A stretch of 16,049 nt of DNA from an uncultured Flavobacteriales bacterium. GTDB taxonomy: Bacteria; Bacteroidota; Bacteroidia; Flavobacteriales; Crocinitomicaceae. Shown in pieces: positions 1 to 7,885 of the stretch. Within the stretch, counting starts at the first letter, position 1, and every line of letters starts with the position of its first letter. The translations under genes and the position numbers were made by a program. The notes under the pieces are model-generated. The model made no database searches. It was not told the DNA's origin and worked only from the letters and a program-made list of their open reading frames with translations. The stretch covers positions 1 to 16,049 of the forward strand of contig CAMLDR010000094.1 in assembly GCA_946478775.1 (NCBI GenBank), read 5' to 3'.

Positions 1-1340
1 CACTGGGCGATGGCGTCGTCACCGGACACGGCCGCATCGAAGGTCGAACCGTCTATGTCTTCAGCCAGGACTTCACCGTCTTCGGTGGATCACTGTCGGA
101 GGCATATGCCGAGAAGATCTGCAAGGTGATGGACCTGGCGCTGAAGGTTGGCGCGCCCGTCATCGGGTTGAATGATTCCGGTGGTGCACGCATCCAGGAA
201 GGGGTAGTTTCTTTGGCTGGTTATGCAGATATTTTTTACCGCAATACACGTGCTTCCGGGGCGATTCCTCAAATCTCCGTGATTATGGGGCCATGTGCCG
301 GCGGAGCTGTTTATTCTCCTGCATTGACCGACTTTGTTTTCATGGTGGAAGATACTTCTTATATGTTCGTAACCGGACCAAACGTGGTAAAGACCGTAAC
401 ACACGAAGAAGTTAGTTCGGAAGATCTGGGTGGGGCTAAAGCACATGCGGAAAAATCCGGAGTGACGCATTTCACTGCTGCAAATGATGTGGAATGTTTG
501 AGAAAAGTACGTGACTTAATGACCTATATGCCTCAAAATGCCATGGAATTGGCTCCTCAATTCGGAACCGCTCCATTCGCAAAAGAAAAACTAAATCGCA
601 TTCAAAACATCATTCCGGATAATTCGAATTTACCTTACGATATCCGTGAAATCATTGATTGTTTGATTGATGACGACACTTTCCGTGAAGTACAAGCTGA
701 ATTCGCACCTAATATTGTAGTTGGTTTTGCGCGCCTGGATGGAAGATCTGTCGGAGTGATTGCAAACCAACCAGCTTCTATGGCCGGAGTACTGGACATC
801 GATTCTTCGCGAAAAGGAGCTCGTTTTGTACGCTTCTGTGATTCGTTCAATATTCCACTTTTGGTATTGGAAGACGTACCGGGATTCTTACCGGGAACAG
901 ACCAGGAATGGAGAGGGATCATTACCCACGGAGCAAAACTGCTTTATGCATTCTCAGAAGCGACCGTTCCAAGAATTACGGTAATTACCCGAAAAGCTTA
1001 CGGTGGCGCATTCGACGTAATGAACTCCAAAAACATCGGTGCCGATTTGAACTACGCCTGGCCAACAGCCGAAATTGCTGTGATGGGTGCAAAAGGTGCC
1101 GCGGAAATCATTTTCAAAGCTGAAATCGCTGCTGCTGAAGACAAAGAAGCGAAATGGAAAGAAAAAGAAGCAGAATATGCCGAAATGTTTGCCAATCCGT
1201 ATCGCGCAGCCGAAAGAGGTTTCGTTGACGCCGTTATTTTTCCGGAGGAAACCAGAAGCACATTGATCGCTGCTTTCAAATCTTTGGAGAAAAAATCAGA
1301 GACATTACCGAAGAAAAAACACGGGAACATTCCGTTGTAA
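1..1340 (+). CDS. Acyl-CoA (propionyl-CoA type) carboxylase, carboxyltransferase beta subunit; 5' end outside window
   Basis: This is the carboxyltransferase subunit of a biotin-dependent acyl-CoA carboxylase. It moves CO2 from biotin to propionyl-CoA or a related acyl-CoA in the cytoplasm. The frame is already open at base 3, giving 445 residues in the window; PccB-like proteins run about 510-520, so roughly 70 N-terminal residues are missing upstream. Family segments seen in order are [42 protein letters not shown] (oxyanion region), the central [63 protein letters not shown] and a C-terminus ending KKKHGNIPL, typical of PccB. The biotin-carrying partner is not in the window. The first ~200 bases have strikingly different composition from the rest (see findings). 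Substrate choice between propionyl-, methylmalonyl- and other acyl-CoA cannot be read from the sequence. Confidence 0.93.
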   Translation, partial: LGDGVVTGHGRIEGRTVYVFSQDFTVFGGSLSEAYAEKICKVMDLALKVGAPVIGLNDSGGARIQEGVVSLAGYADIFYRNTRASGAIPQISVIMGPCAGGAVYSPALTDFVFMVEDTSYMFVTGPNVVKTVTHEEVSSEDLGGAKAHAEKSGVTHFTAANDVECLRKVRDLMTYMPQNAMELAPQFGTAPFAKEKLNRIQNIIPDNSNLPYDIREIIDCLIDDDTFREVQAEFAPNIVVGFARLDGRSVGVIANQPASMAGVLDIDSSRKGARFVRFCDSFNIPLLVLEDVPGFLPGTDQEWRGIITHGAKLLYAFSEATVPRITVITRKAYGGAFDVMNSKNIGADLNYAWPTAEIAVMGAKGAAEIIFKAEIAAAEDKEAKWKEKEAEYAEMFANPYRAAERGFVDAVIFPEETRSTLIAAFKSLEKKSETLPKKKHGNIPL

Positions 1341-1356
1341 TTACATAAAAATTGTG

Positions 1357-1391
1357 GTGGGGACGCGATGCATCGCGTCCCCACATTTTTT
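1357..1391. terminator. Perfect 28-base palindrome, probable bidirectional terminator
   Basis: Bases 1357-1370 and 1371-1384 are exact reverse complements centred on GATGCATC. A T-rich run follows on the plus strand (1386-1391), and an A run precedes it (1347-1351), which reads as T on the minus strand. It lies between the convergent carboxylase and recJ genes, so it can stop both transcripts. The stem is much more GC-rich than its surroundings and resembles a REP-type palindrome as much as a plain terminator. Confidence 0.75.
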
Positions 1392-1406
1392 ATATCCAAT
1401 TGATAA

Positions 1407-3131
1407 TTAAAGCGTTTCCCGGATATCCCGTACCTGAATCTGCAAAGTCGTGCGGTTTTGCCAGGTATTCGTTTCCAGCGTAAATGCGCAGTCAAACGCA
1501 CATCCTGAGGCAATCAGATCCGCTTTATCCGCCATATTGAAACCAATGGCTGATAATTCTATTCCCGAGACCGGATCGAACAAATCAAATTTCAAATGCG
1601 CTTCTTTCAAAACCTTTTGTTTGTTGGCGTAAGCATTTCGGATACAGAAAACCGGTTTGTCATTCCCCGGACCAAAAGGTTCCATCTGCTCCAGCATTTT
1701 GTAAACCCGCGGGACCTGGAGCGCTGATTCACCTGCAAGAAACAAAGCCGAAGCATGAATTTCCAAATCGATCGCTAAGTCCTCCACCTCATCCAAAGGC
1801 TGAATGTGCTGCTGAACATAGGCATCAAAATGTTCCGTGAAAGGAACGATATTTTCCAGTGGCAAGGACAATCCGGCAGCATGCTGATGTCCGCCATATT
1901 GGGTAAGTAAATGTTCGCAGGCCGTAATTGCCTTGTAAACATTAAACCCCGAAACAGAACGCGCAGAACCGGTTGCTTCACCCTTATTCTGGGTTAAAAC
2001 GATCGTGGGCCTGTAATGATGCTCAATTAAACGGGAGGCGACGATTCCAACCACGCCTTTGTGCCAGTCGGATTGGAACACGACAGTAGATTTGCGACTA
2101 ATGAAAAGCGCATCCTCCTCAATCAATGCCAAAGCTTCCTGGGTTGTTTGTGCATCCAAAATGCGTCTTTCCGAGTTGTATTCATCAATTTCCTGAGCAA
2201 TACTTTTTGCCTCGGGTTTGGATGCTGCAAGCAATAGCTCAACTGCCCTGGAACCGCTTTTCAAACGTCCGGCCGCATTGATCCTTGGAGCGATGGTAAA
2301 AACCACGTTCGACAAATCAAGGGGAAATGTCCGCTGTGCCTGTTCCACCAAAGCTAAAATACCGGCCCGTGGGTTTTCATTCAACCGCTGGATCCCCTGT
2401 TTGCACAAAATCCGGTTTTCCCCGGTAACCGAAACAATATCCGCTCCAATGGCAATTGCCACTAAATCCAGGTATTCATAGAGCCCGGAAATGTCTTTGC
2501 CCGTCTTCGAAAACCAGGCCTGAAGTAATTTGAATCCGACTCCGCAGCCGCACAATTCCTTGAACGGGTATTCACAACCTGGCTGCTTTGGGTCTAAAAC
2601 AATACAATCCGGAATTTCCGCACCGGGAGTATGGTGATCACAAACAATGATTTCCAAACCTTTCTCTTTTGCATAGCTTACTTTTTCAATCTCTTTGATT
2701 CCGCAATCCAGTGCGATCAACAAACTGCATCCTTTTTCAAGAGCAGTATCAATTCCTTTGTAAGACAAACCGTATCCTTCTTCATACCTGTCCGGAATGT
2801 AGAAATCCACTGAAGCGTAGTCTTTCAGCACACTGTATACCAAAGCAACAGCAGTCGTTCCGTCCACATCGTAATCCCCGAAAATGGTAATCCGCTCATT
2901 TCCTTCGATGGCTTTTTGTAACCTTTCCGTGGCTTCAGACATATTTAACATCAGAAATGGGTCGTGCAGATCTTTCAATTCAGGAGAGAAGAATGAACGA
3001 ATTTCCGGCAGGGTTGTAAGATTTCTTTGAATGAGTAAGGATGCCATGATCGGACTTACTTTTAGGTCGTCAACTGCGGCTTGAATTTTTTCCGGATCGG
3101 GTGTTTGTTTGATAAACCAGTGTTTTTGCAT
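1407..3131 (-). CDS. recJ: Single-stranded-DNA-specific 5'-3' exonuclease RecJ
   Basis: RecJ degrades single-stranded DNA 5' to 3' in recombination, mismatch and base-excision repair. The 574-residue length is normal. DHH-superfamily motifs are intact: GDYDVDGT near residues 85-92, LDCGIK at 141-146, DHH at 165-167 and the GCGVGFKL region near 195-202. PRINAAGRL at 282-290 belongs to the core, the DHHA1 motif GGHQHAAG is at 413-420, and an OB-fold follows MEPFGPGN near 483-490. All metal-binding residues that I can recognise are present. The ATG start at the high-coordinate end gives the usual short N-terminus for Bacteroidota RecJ. It converges with the carboxylase gene across the palindrome and diverges from the next gene with only 25 bases between start codons, so its promoter must overlap that gene. 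Confidence 0.96.
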   Translation of the reverse strand: MQKHWFIKQTPDPEKIQAAVDDLKVSPIMASLLIQRNLTTLPEIRSFFSPELKDLHDPFLMLNMSEATERLQKAIEGNERITIFGDYDVDGTTAVALVYSVLKDYASVDFYIPDRYEEGYGLSYKGIDTALEKGCSLLIALDCGIKEIEKVSYAKEKGLEIIVCDHHTPGAEIPDCIVLDPKQPGCEYPFKELCGCGVGFKLLQAWFSKTGKDISGLYEYLDLVAIAIGADIVSVTGENRILCKQGIQRLNENPRAGILALVEQAQRTFPLDLSNVVFTIAPRINAAGRLKSGSRAVELLLAASKPEAKSIAQEIDEYNSERRILDAQTTQEALALIEEDALFISRKSTVVFQSDWHKGVVGIVASRLIEHHYRPTIVLTQNKGEATGSARSVSGFNVYKAITACEHLLTQYGGHQHAAGLSLPLENIVPFTEHFDAYVQQHIQPLDEVEDLAIDLEIHASALFLAGESALQVPRVYKMLEQMEPFGPGNDKPVFCIRNAYANKQKVLKEAHLKFDLFDPVSGIELSAIGFNMADKADLIASGCAFDCAFTLETNTWQNRTTLQIQVRDIRETL

Positions 3132-3138
3132 AAATTTC
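3108..3138 (+). promoter_or_regulatory. Candidate Bacteroidota promoter for the secreted protein at 3157
   Basis: TTTG at 3108-3111, a 19-base spacer, then TAAATTTC at 3131-3138 (seven of eight matches to TAnnTTTG). The spacing is the usual one for the primary sigma factor of this phylum. The -33 box and most of the spacer lie inside the 5' end of recJ. Transcription would begin about ten bases before the ATG at 3157. Confidence 0.4.
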
Positions 3139-3156
3139 CGTTTTCTAATATAAGTT

Positions 3157-3801
3157 ATGAAAAAAGTTCTTCTTGTTTTTACCCTTTTCCTGCATTTTTT
3201 TAGTTTTTCTCAAAAAACCGTCCAGTTTTCGGATCCCCTTCCATTTGGAAGCAGTTCGCAGTTAACTACCGATAAAATTCACTTTGGAAAATACAAAAGT
3301 AGCGATTCACAGGTGACTTATGTCATTGATGAAAAAGGCATCTCCATTGTTACGCTCGCCATTGCAAGCATTACACGGGAACAGGTACGTGAATCTTCCA
3401 AATTACAGGTAAGAGGAAACTACATTCATGGAATAAAGGCCAATGATTCGGTGCCGTGTACATTGGAAGGTGAAAATTATTATTACGGTGTAGAATCAAA
3501 ACTCATGATAGCCGGTGAAGGTTCCATGAATACTTTTATCCGGATCAATTCGAATAAATACGTGATTAACTTCCACGAAGGATCCTATTTCGAGCCCAGC
3601 ATTGTAACTTTTGCAGGCGGAAAAATGACCATTGTTCACAGCGAATTGAACTACCAGCCACTCTTCCAGTCCATTCTCCAGGTAAACACCATTACACGAT
3701 ACGGTTCAGAAGTGGCGATCCTTGCTCCTACTTTCGAGCAGTGGGAACGTTTGGAAGCAAGCTTATTCACCGGGAAAAAGTTGATTTACACCAAAGAATA
3801 A
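3157..3801 (+). CDS. Secreted protein of unknown function (214 aa)
   Basis: I do not recognise a family. The protein starts MKKVLLVFTLFLHFFSFSQ, a clear Sec signal peptide with probable cleavage before Gln19, so the mature part of about 196 residues is periplasmic or exported. There is no lipobox cysteine, transmembrane segment after the signal, or sorting domain. The mature part alternates short polar and hydrophobic stretches with many Ser, Thr, Tyr and Ile, which suggests mostly beta structure. It contains one Cys (in VPCTLEG) and no recognisable catalytic motif. It is divergent from recJ and separated from tatA by 112 bases, and the tatA promoter candidate lies in that gap, so it is probably transcribed alone. 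Base and codon use match the neighbours. Confidence 0.8.
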   Translation: MKKVLLVFTLFLHFFSFSQKTVQFSDPLPFGSSSQLTTDKIHFGKYKSSDSQVTYVIDEKGISIVTLAIASITREQVRESSKLQVRGNYIHGIKANDSVPCTLEGENYYYGVESKLMIAGEGSMNTFIRINSNKYVINFHEGSYFEPSIVTFAGGKMTIVHSELNYQPLFQSILQVNTITRYGSEVAILAPTFEQWERLEASLFTGKKLIYTKE

Positions 3802-3888
3802 GGAGTTCTGATTTTCCTGAAACCCTGTTTTTTTGACCAAAACCGGTCCGGACATATTTTTTAACACTAAACTTATCTGATATTTCCT

Positions 3889-3896
3889 TAATTTTG
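3889..3896 (+). promoter_or_regulatory. Candidate -7 box upstream of tatA
   Basis: TAATTTTG fits TAnnTTTG exactly and ends 17 bases before the tatA ATG. No TTG is visible at the expected -33 distance, so the call rests on the -7 box alone. If real, it would drive the tatA-to-9705 cluster. Confidence 0.35.
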
Positions 3897-3913
3897 CAAC
3901 AAATTAGTATGTT

Positions 3914-4090
3914 ATGAAATTAGGTGCAACAGAAATTATTTTAATCCTGGCGGTAGTTCTTTTGTTATTCGGAGGTAAAAAAATTCCGGAATTAATGAAA
4001 GGCCTTGGAAAAGGTATCCGTGAATTCAAAGACGCAAGCAAAGGCGAAGAGGGTTCCACTGCTCCATCCACTACGGAAGAGAAAAAATAG
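3914..4090 (+). CDS. tatA: Sec-independent protein translocase subunit TatA/TatE
   Basis: This 58-residue protein has the complete TatA layout. A short N-terminus with Glu7 (MKLGATE) leads into one transmembrane helix at about residues 7-19. The hinge FGGKK follows at 19-23, then an amphipathic helix from about 24 to 41 ([18 protein letters not shown]) and a polar, acidic tail. TatA oligomers form the passage through which folded twin-arginine substrates cross the inner membrane, working with TatC, which is not in this window. The hinge wording FGGKKIPEL is typical of Bacteroidota TatA. It lies 20 bases before gatA and heads a close-packed plus-strand cluster. It could equally be called TatE or TatB-like, but its shortness favours TatA. 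Confidence 0.92.
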   Translation: MKLGATEIILILAVVLLLFGGKKIPELMKGLGKGIREFKDASKGEEGSTAPSTTEEKK

Positions 4091-4110
4091 ATTAAGCCAA
4101 TCCATTCTAC

Positions 4111-5517
4111 ATGTATAAAACATTTTCGGAAGTTAAAGTTGCACTCTCCGCAGGGAAAACTGTGGAGAGTATCGTACATTCCTACTTGGAGCAAATTGAA
4201 AAGAACAAAGATCTGAACGCCTTTTTAGAAGTTTTCACAGAAAGCGCATTGGATCAGGCTCGTTTGGTGGATCAAAAACGAACTTCGGGGAAAGCAGGTA
4301 GACTGGCCGGAATGGTTATCGGATTAAAGGATAACATTTGCTACAAAGGTCACGCAGTTAGTGCGGGTTCCAAAATCCTCGGAGGTTTTGAGTCGCTTTA
4401 TTCTGCTACGGTTGTAGAAAGGCTTTTAGCAGAAGACGCTATCATTATCGGCCGTTTGAATTGCGACGAGTTTGCAATGGGAAGTTCCAATGAAACTTCT
4501 GCTTACGGCCCGGTTAAAAACAACCTCAAACCCACTCATGTGCCCGGAGGCTCCTCAGGAGGTTCCGCTGTTTCTGTTTCTGCAGGAATGTGTACAGTGG
4601 CATTGGGATCAGATACCGGTGGATCAATCAGACAACCGGCTTCATTTACAGGAACTTTCGGATTCAAACCAACTTACGGAAGAGTGAGCCGTTACGGATT
4701 GATTGCTTATGCTTCTTCTTTTGACCAGATTGGTCCGTTTGCAAACAACCTGGAAGATACGGTCCTTGTCATGGAGATCATGGCGGGTAAAGATCCCAAG
4801 GATGCAACAAGTTCTTCCAAACCGCTTGGTTTCTCTACAGCTATTCCTGCTATCGGGAAAAAGAAAATTGCTTATTTAAAGGAAGCACTTGAAAACGAAA
4901 ACATCGACCCGGAGGTTCGTACAATGATGGAAAAAACTATTTCTGATCTGCGTGCCCTTGGCCATACCGTTGAAGGAGTCAGCTTTCCATACCTGGAATA
5001 TTTAGTCCCAACTTATTACGTATTAACAACCGCAGAAGCATCTTCCAATCTTTCCAGGTTTGACGGTGTTCATTACGGGTACCAATCCCCGAAAGCAAAA
5101 GGAGTAGAACAAACCTACACCCTTTCCCGCTCGGAAGGATTCGGAACGGAAGTTAAACGCCGTATTATGGCCGGGACATTCGTGTTATCTCACGGATATT
5201 ACGATGCTTACTACACCAAAGGAATGAAAGTAAGACGTGTTTTGAAAAACAAAACCAAAGAAATTTTCAGTCAGTTTGACCTGATGATCTTACCTACCAC
5301 TCCTTCTACCGCATTTGAGTTCGGATCAATCAACGACCCGATCCAGATGTATTTACAAGATATTTTTACCGTACATGCGAACTTAACCGGCAATCCGGCG
5401 ATTGCAATTCCCCAGGGAACGCACAGCAATGGATTACCGATGAGTTTACAAATTATGGCTGACGATTTCAATGAAGAGATTATTTTCTCATTGGCCGATC
5501 AGATGATGCATAATTAA
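4111..5517 (+). CDS. gatA: Asp-tRNA(Asn)/Glu-tRNA(Gln) amidotransferase subunit A
   Basis: GatA is the glutaminase subunit of GatCAB, which converts Glu-tRNA(Gln) (and often Asp-tRNA(Asn)) to Gln-tRNA (Asn-tRNA) in the cytoplasm. The 468 residues match the family, usually about 480. The amidase signature is complete: GLKDN with Lys73, PGGSSGGSA with cis-Ser148, and GSDTGGSIRQPA with nucleophile Ser172, the same spacing as Lys79/Ser154/Ser178 of the S. aureus enzyme. FKPTYGRVSRYGLIAYASSFDQIGP and SRFDGVHYG distinguish GatA from other amidases. gatC is on the opposite strand at 13935-14228, and gatB is not seen. The gene lies 20 bases after tatA and 13 bases before the transglycosylase gene, with no terminator on either side, so cotranscription is likely. 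Confidence 0.96.
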   Translation: MYKTFSEVKVALSAGKTVESIVHSYLEQIEKNKDLNAFLEVFTESALDQARLVDQKRTSGKAGRLAGMVIGLKDNICYKGHAVSAGSKILGGFESLYSATVVERLLAEDAIIIGRLNCDEFAMGSSNETSAYGPVKNNLKPTHVPGGSSGGSAVSVSAGMCTVALGSDTGGSIRQPASFTGTFGFKPTYGRVSRYGLIAYASSFDQIGPFANNLEDTVLVMEIMAGKDPKDATSSSKPLGFSTAIPAIGKKKIAYLKEALENENIDPEVRTMMEKTISDLRALGHTVEGVSFPYLEYLVPTYYVLTTAEASSNLSRFDGVHYGYQSPKAKGVEQTYTLSRSEGFGTEVKRRIMAGTFVLSHGYYDAYYTKGMKVRRVLKNKTKEIFSQFDLMILPTTPSTAFEFGSINDPIQMYLQDIFTVHANLTGNPAIAIPQGTHSNGLPMSLQIMADDFNEEIIFSLADQMMHN

Positions 5518-5530
5518 ACCCATTTTGCCT

Positions 5531-7123
5531 ATGAAACGATTCGGAATAGTACTTCTTTTGCTTTTTACTCTATTGCTGAACTCATCTGATTTGATGGCAC
5601 AGCGCAGAACCAAACCACCCGTGAAGGATACCGTAACCGGGGAAGTATTTATCCGAATAGTAGAACAAAGCCTCAGTCATTACTACGATGATTTTTCGAA
5701 GGGCACGAATTACGATTCCATTGTTGATGCATTGGATTATGAAGCAGGTACAGTTCCCACATTTTCGGATGAGGATTACTGTAAACGATTGGCTAAACTG
5801 AATGAAGTTTCCACCTTTGGCTTTGATTGCAACAATGTCTCTCTCACCACTATTAAATTCTTTGCTCAAAACCGCCGAAATTTTGTGCGTGTGGCATTGG
5901 GCCGCGGCCGTTTATACTTTGACCTGTACGAAGAGAAATTATCAGAATACGGACTTCCGCTCGAATTGAAATACCTTTCGGTGATTGAAAGTGGCTTGAG
6001 ACCGCAGGTTAAATCCAGGGCCGGAGCACTTGGTTTGTGGCAGTTTATGTATGCTACCGGAAAGCAATACGGTTTAAAAGAAAATTCATACATGGATGAG
6101 CGCATGGATCCTGTTAAAGCAACAGATGCCGCTTGCCGTTACCTGAAGAAATTATACGATATCTATGGCGACTGGAACCTTGCTCTTGCAGCATACAACG
6201 CCGGTCCGGGAAATGTAAATAAAGCCATCCGCCGTTCGGGAGGGAAAAGGACCTACTGGGAAATAAGACCCTTTTTACCGCGTGAAACACAGGGATATGT
6301 TCCAAATTTCATCGCTGCGACGTATTTGATGACCTATCATGCGGAACACAATCTGCTTCCGGCAGAACCAAAAATGCATTTTTACCAATTGGATACACTT
6401 TGTCTGAATCGCGGAATACATATGCAAACCATTGAAAAATTGGTTTCCTGGTCGGTAGAAGACATTCAAAGCCTGAACCCTGTTTATAAAACATCCTATA
6501 TTCCGCCAACCATTCCGAAGCAATGTGTAACCGGGCCGCTTCAAAAAATTGGTTTGTTGGTGAGTTTGGAAGATTCGCTTTACGCATTGGAGCAGCGTAT
6601 TTATGGTTTGGGAGGATATAAATTACCGACAGATGTTGCCGTAGATCCTCAAAATGATCAGCTCGTTATTTCGAATCCGGTCAATACGAAGATCGATGTT
6701 CCGAAAACAAAAGTAATCACCACGATCAATTACACGTATCACAAAGTGAAAGCGGGTGAAAGTCTCGGAAGCATTGCAGCTCAATACAATGTCGCTATCC
6801 AGGAACTGATGGATTGGAACGATTTGACTACAGCCCGAATCACGGTAAACCAATTGCTGAAAATTCAGACCAAGGTCAGTACCACCGTGGAAAATGAAGA
6901 ATACCAGGAAGCGGTCGCAGACAGTATTCAGAATGCCAATAAAACGGTTCCTCCTGTTCAAACACTACCTGCTCCTGCCAAAAAATACTATACGATCCGA
7001 AGCGGGGACACTTTTTCCAGAATTGCTTCCAGACACGGATTAACGATGAATCAGTTATCGCGCTTAAATCCGGGAGTTTCTGCAAGTCGCATTCGTGCAG
7101 GACAGCGTCTACGCATAAAATAA
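5531..7123 (+). CDS. Membrane-bound lytic murein transglycosylase (MltD-like) with two LysM domains
   Basis: This enzyme cleaves peptidoglycan between MurNAc and GlcNAc with anhydro-MurNAc formation. I chose the ATG at 5531 (530 aa): it gives a clean signal peptide, MKRFGIVLLLLFTLLLNSSDLMA with cleavage before Gln. An in-frame TTG two codons earlier only adds Met-Pro. The SLT domain covers about residues 130-280. Catalytic Glu153 lies in SVIESGLRP, followed by GALGLWQFM and LALAAYNAGPGNV. LysM1 (YHKVKAGESLGSIAAQYN) spans about 402-446 and LysM2 (YYTIRSGDTFSRIASRHG) about 486-529, at the C-terminus; both should bind glycan strands. I see no lipobox cysteine in the signal region, so the protein is periplasmic rather than a lipoprotein. 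It is followed after six bases by a glycosyltransferase gene. Confidence 0.93.
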   Translation: MKRFGIVLLLLFTLLLNSSDLMAQRRTKPPVKDTVTGEVFIRIVEQSLSHYYDDFSKGTNYDSIVDALDYEAGTVPTFSDEDYCKRLAKLNEVSTFGFDCNNVSLTTIKFFAQNRRNFVRVALGRGRLYFDLYEEKLSEYGLPLELKYLSVIESGLRPQVKSRAGALGLWQFMYATGKQYGLKENSYMDERMDPVKATDAACRYLKKLYDIYGDWNLALAAYNAGPGNVNKAIRRSGGKRTYWEIRPFLPRETQGYVPNFIAATYLMTYHAEHNLLPAEPKMHFYQLDTLCLNRGIHMQTIEKLVSWSVEDIQSLNPVYKTSYIPPTIPKQCVTGPLQKIGLLVSLEDSLYALEQRIYGLGGYKLPTDVAVDPQNDQLVISNPVNTKIDVPKTKVITTINYTYHKVKAGESLGSIAAQYNVAIQELMDWNDLTTARITVNQLLKIQTKVSTTVENEEYQEAVADSIQNANKTVPPVQTLPAPAKKYYTIRSGDTFSRIASRHGLTMNQLSRLNPGVSASRIRAGQRLRIK

Positions 7124-7129
7124 TCGCTT

Positions 7130-7885
7130 ATGAATTCGCTTGCAGTTGTTATCATCACATTAAACGAAGAGCGCAACATAGAACGCTGCCTGAAGTCGGT
7201 ACGTGACCTGGCAGATGAGATCATTGTATTGGATGCTTTTTCCAGCGACAAAACGGCTGAGATCTGTGCAAAATACCCTGTTCGTTTCGAGCAGAGAGCT
7301 TGGGAAGGGTATTCCGCAAGCAAAAATTACTTAAACAGCCTCGCTTCTTCCGATTACATTCTTTCCCTGGATGCCGATGAAGCTTTGAGCGAAGCATTGT
7401 ATCACGAAATCAAGGCAGAAAAGAAAAAGGGGTTTTCAGGAACCTATTCTGTCAATCGCATGACGAACTACATGGGAACCTGGATTCGCCACAGTGGCTG
7501 GTTTCCGGACGTTAAACCCCGGTTATTTCCAAAAGAAGGATCTTACTGGTCGGGTGAATACGTTCACGAAGAACTGGTCCATCCACCTTCGGAAACAAAA
7601 CTATTCAAAGGCATTTTGGAACACTATTCGTATTATTCCTATGAAGATCACCGTGCAAGAGCAGATAAATACTCGCTTCTAACGGCAAAAAAATTTCATG
7701 CAAAAGGAAAAAAAGTGGGCCCGTTGAAACCGGCAATAAGTGCTTTGGGTCGTTTTGTTGCCATGTATTTTATTAAATTAGGGTTTCTGGATGGCTGGAA
7801 GGGATTTAAAATTGCCCAGATAAGTGCCCAATCCAACGTTTTAAAGTACAAAGAACTAAGAAGACTGAATCGTGAAGGAAAATAA
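7130..7885 (+). CDS. Family 2 glycosyltransferase, WaaE/KdtX-like
   Basis: A 251-residue GT-A fold transferase. The nucleotide-binding start is LAVVIITLNEERNIERCLKSV, with TLNEE at residues 10-14. IIVLDAFSSDKT follows, where a common family wording is VVDSGSTD(R)T. The metal-binding DxD is DADEAL at 81-86. Further on, GYVHEEL-like acceptor-region wording appears as GEYVHEELVHP, and the C-terminal FIKLGFLDGWKGFKIAQ is typical of the LPS-core glucosyltransferase WaaE/KdtX branch, probably anchoring the protein peripherally to the inner membrane. The donor sugar and acceptor cannot be read from sequence. The next gene, a family 9 transferase, starts inside its last codons, so the two are probably translated together and act on the same glycan, plausibly lipid A core or another surface saccharide. 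Confidence 0.9.
   Translation: MNSLAVVIITLNEERNIERCLKSVRDLADEIIVLDAFSSDKTAEICAKYPVRFEQRAWEGYSASKNYLNSLASSDYILSLDADEALSEALYHEIKAEKKKGFSGTYSVNRMTNYMGTWIRHSGWFPDVKPRLFPKEGSYWSGEYVHEELVHPPSETKLFKGILEHYSYYSYEDHRARADKYSLLTAKKFHAKGKKVGPLKPAISALGRFVAMYFIKLGFLDGWKGFKIAQISAQSNVLKYKELRRLNREGK

Noticed and set aside
1052..1513. Open frame of 153 codons on the minus strand covering the end of the carboxylase gene and the end of recJ
   Set aside because: It overlaps two well-supported genes and runs through the palindromic terminator. Its translation shows no family features; it is a shadow frame.
3846..3853. Small palindrome GTCCGGAC in the gap before tatA
   Set aside because: Eight bases without a loop or T run cannot form a useful hairpin, and such sites are expected by chance.
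4472..4687. Open frame within gatA in another frame
   Set aside because: It lies wholly inside the conserved amidase signature of gatA and its translation has no features of its own.
5525..5530. TTG start two codons before the transglycosylase ATG
   Set aside because: The ATG at 5531 gives a regular signal peptide, and the extra Met-Pro adds nothing to it.
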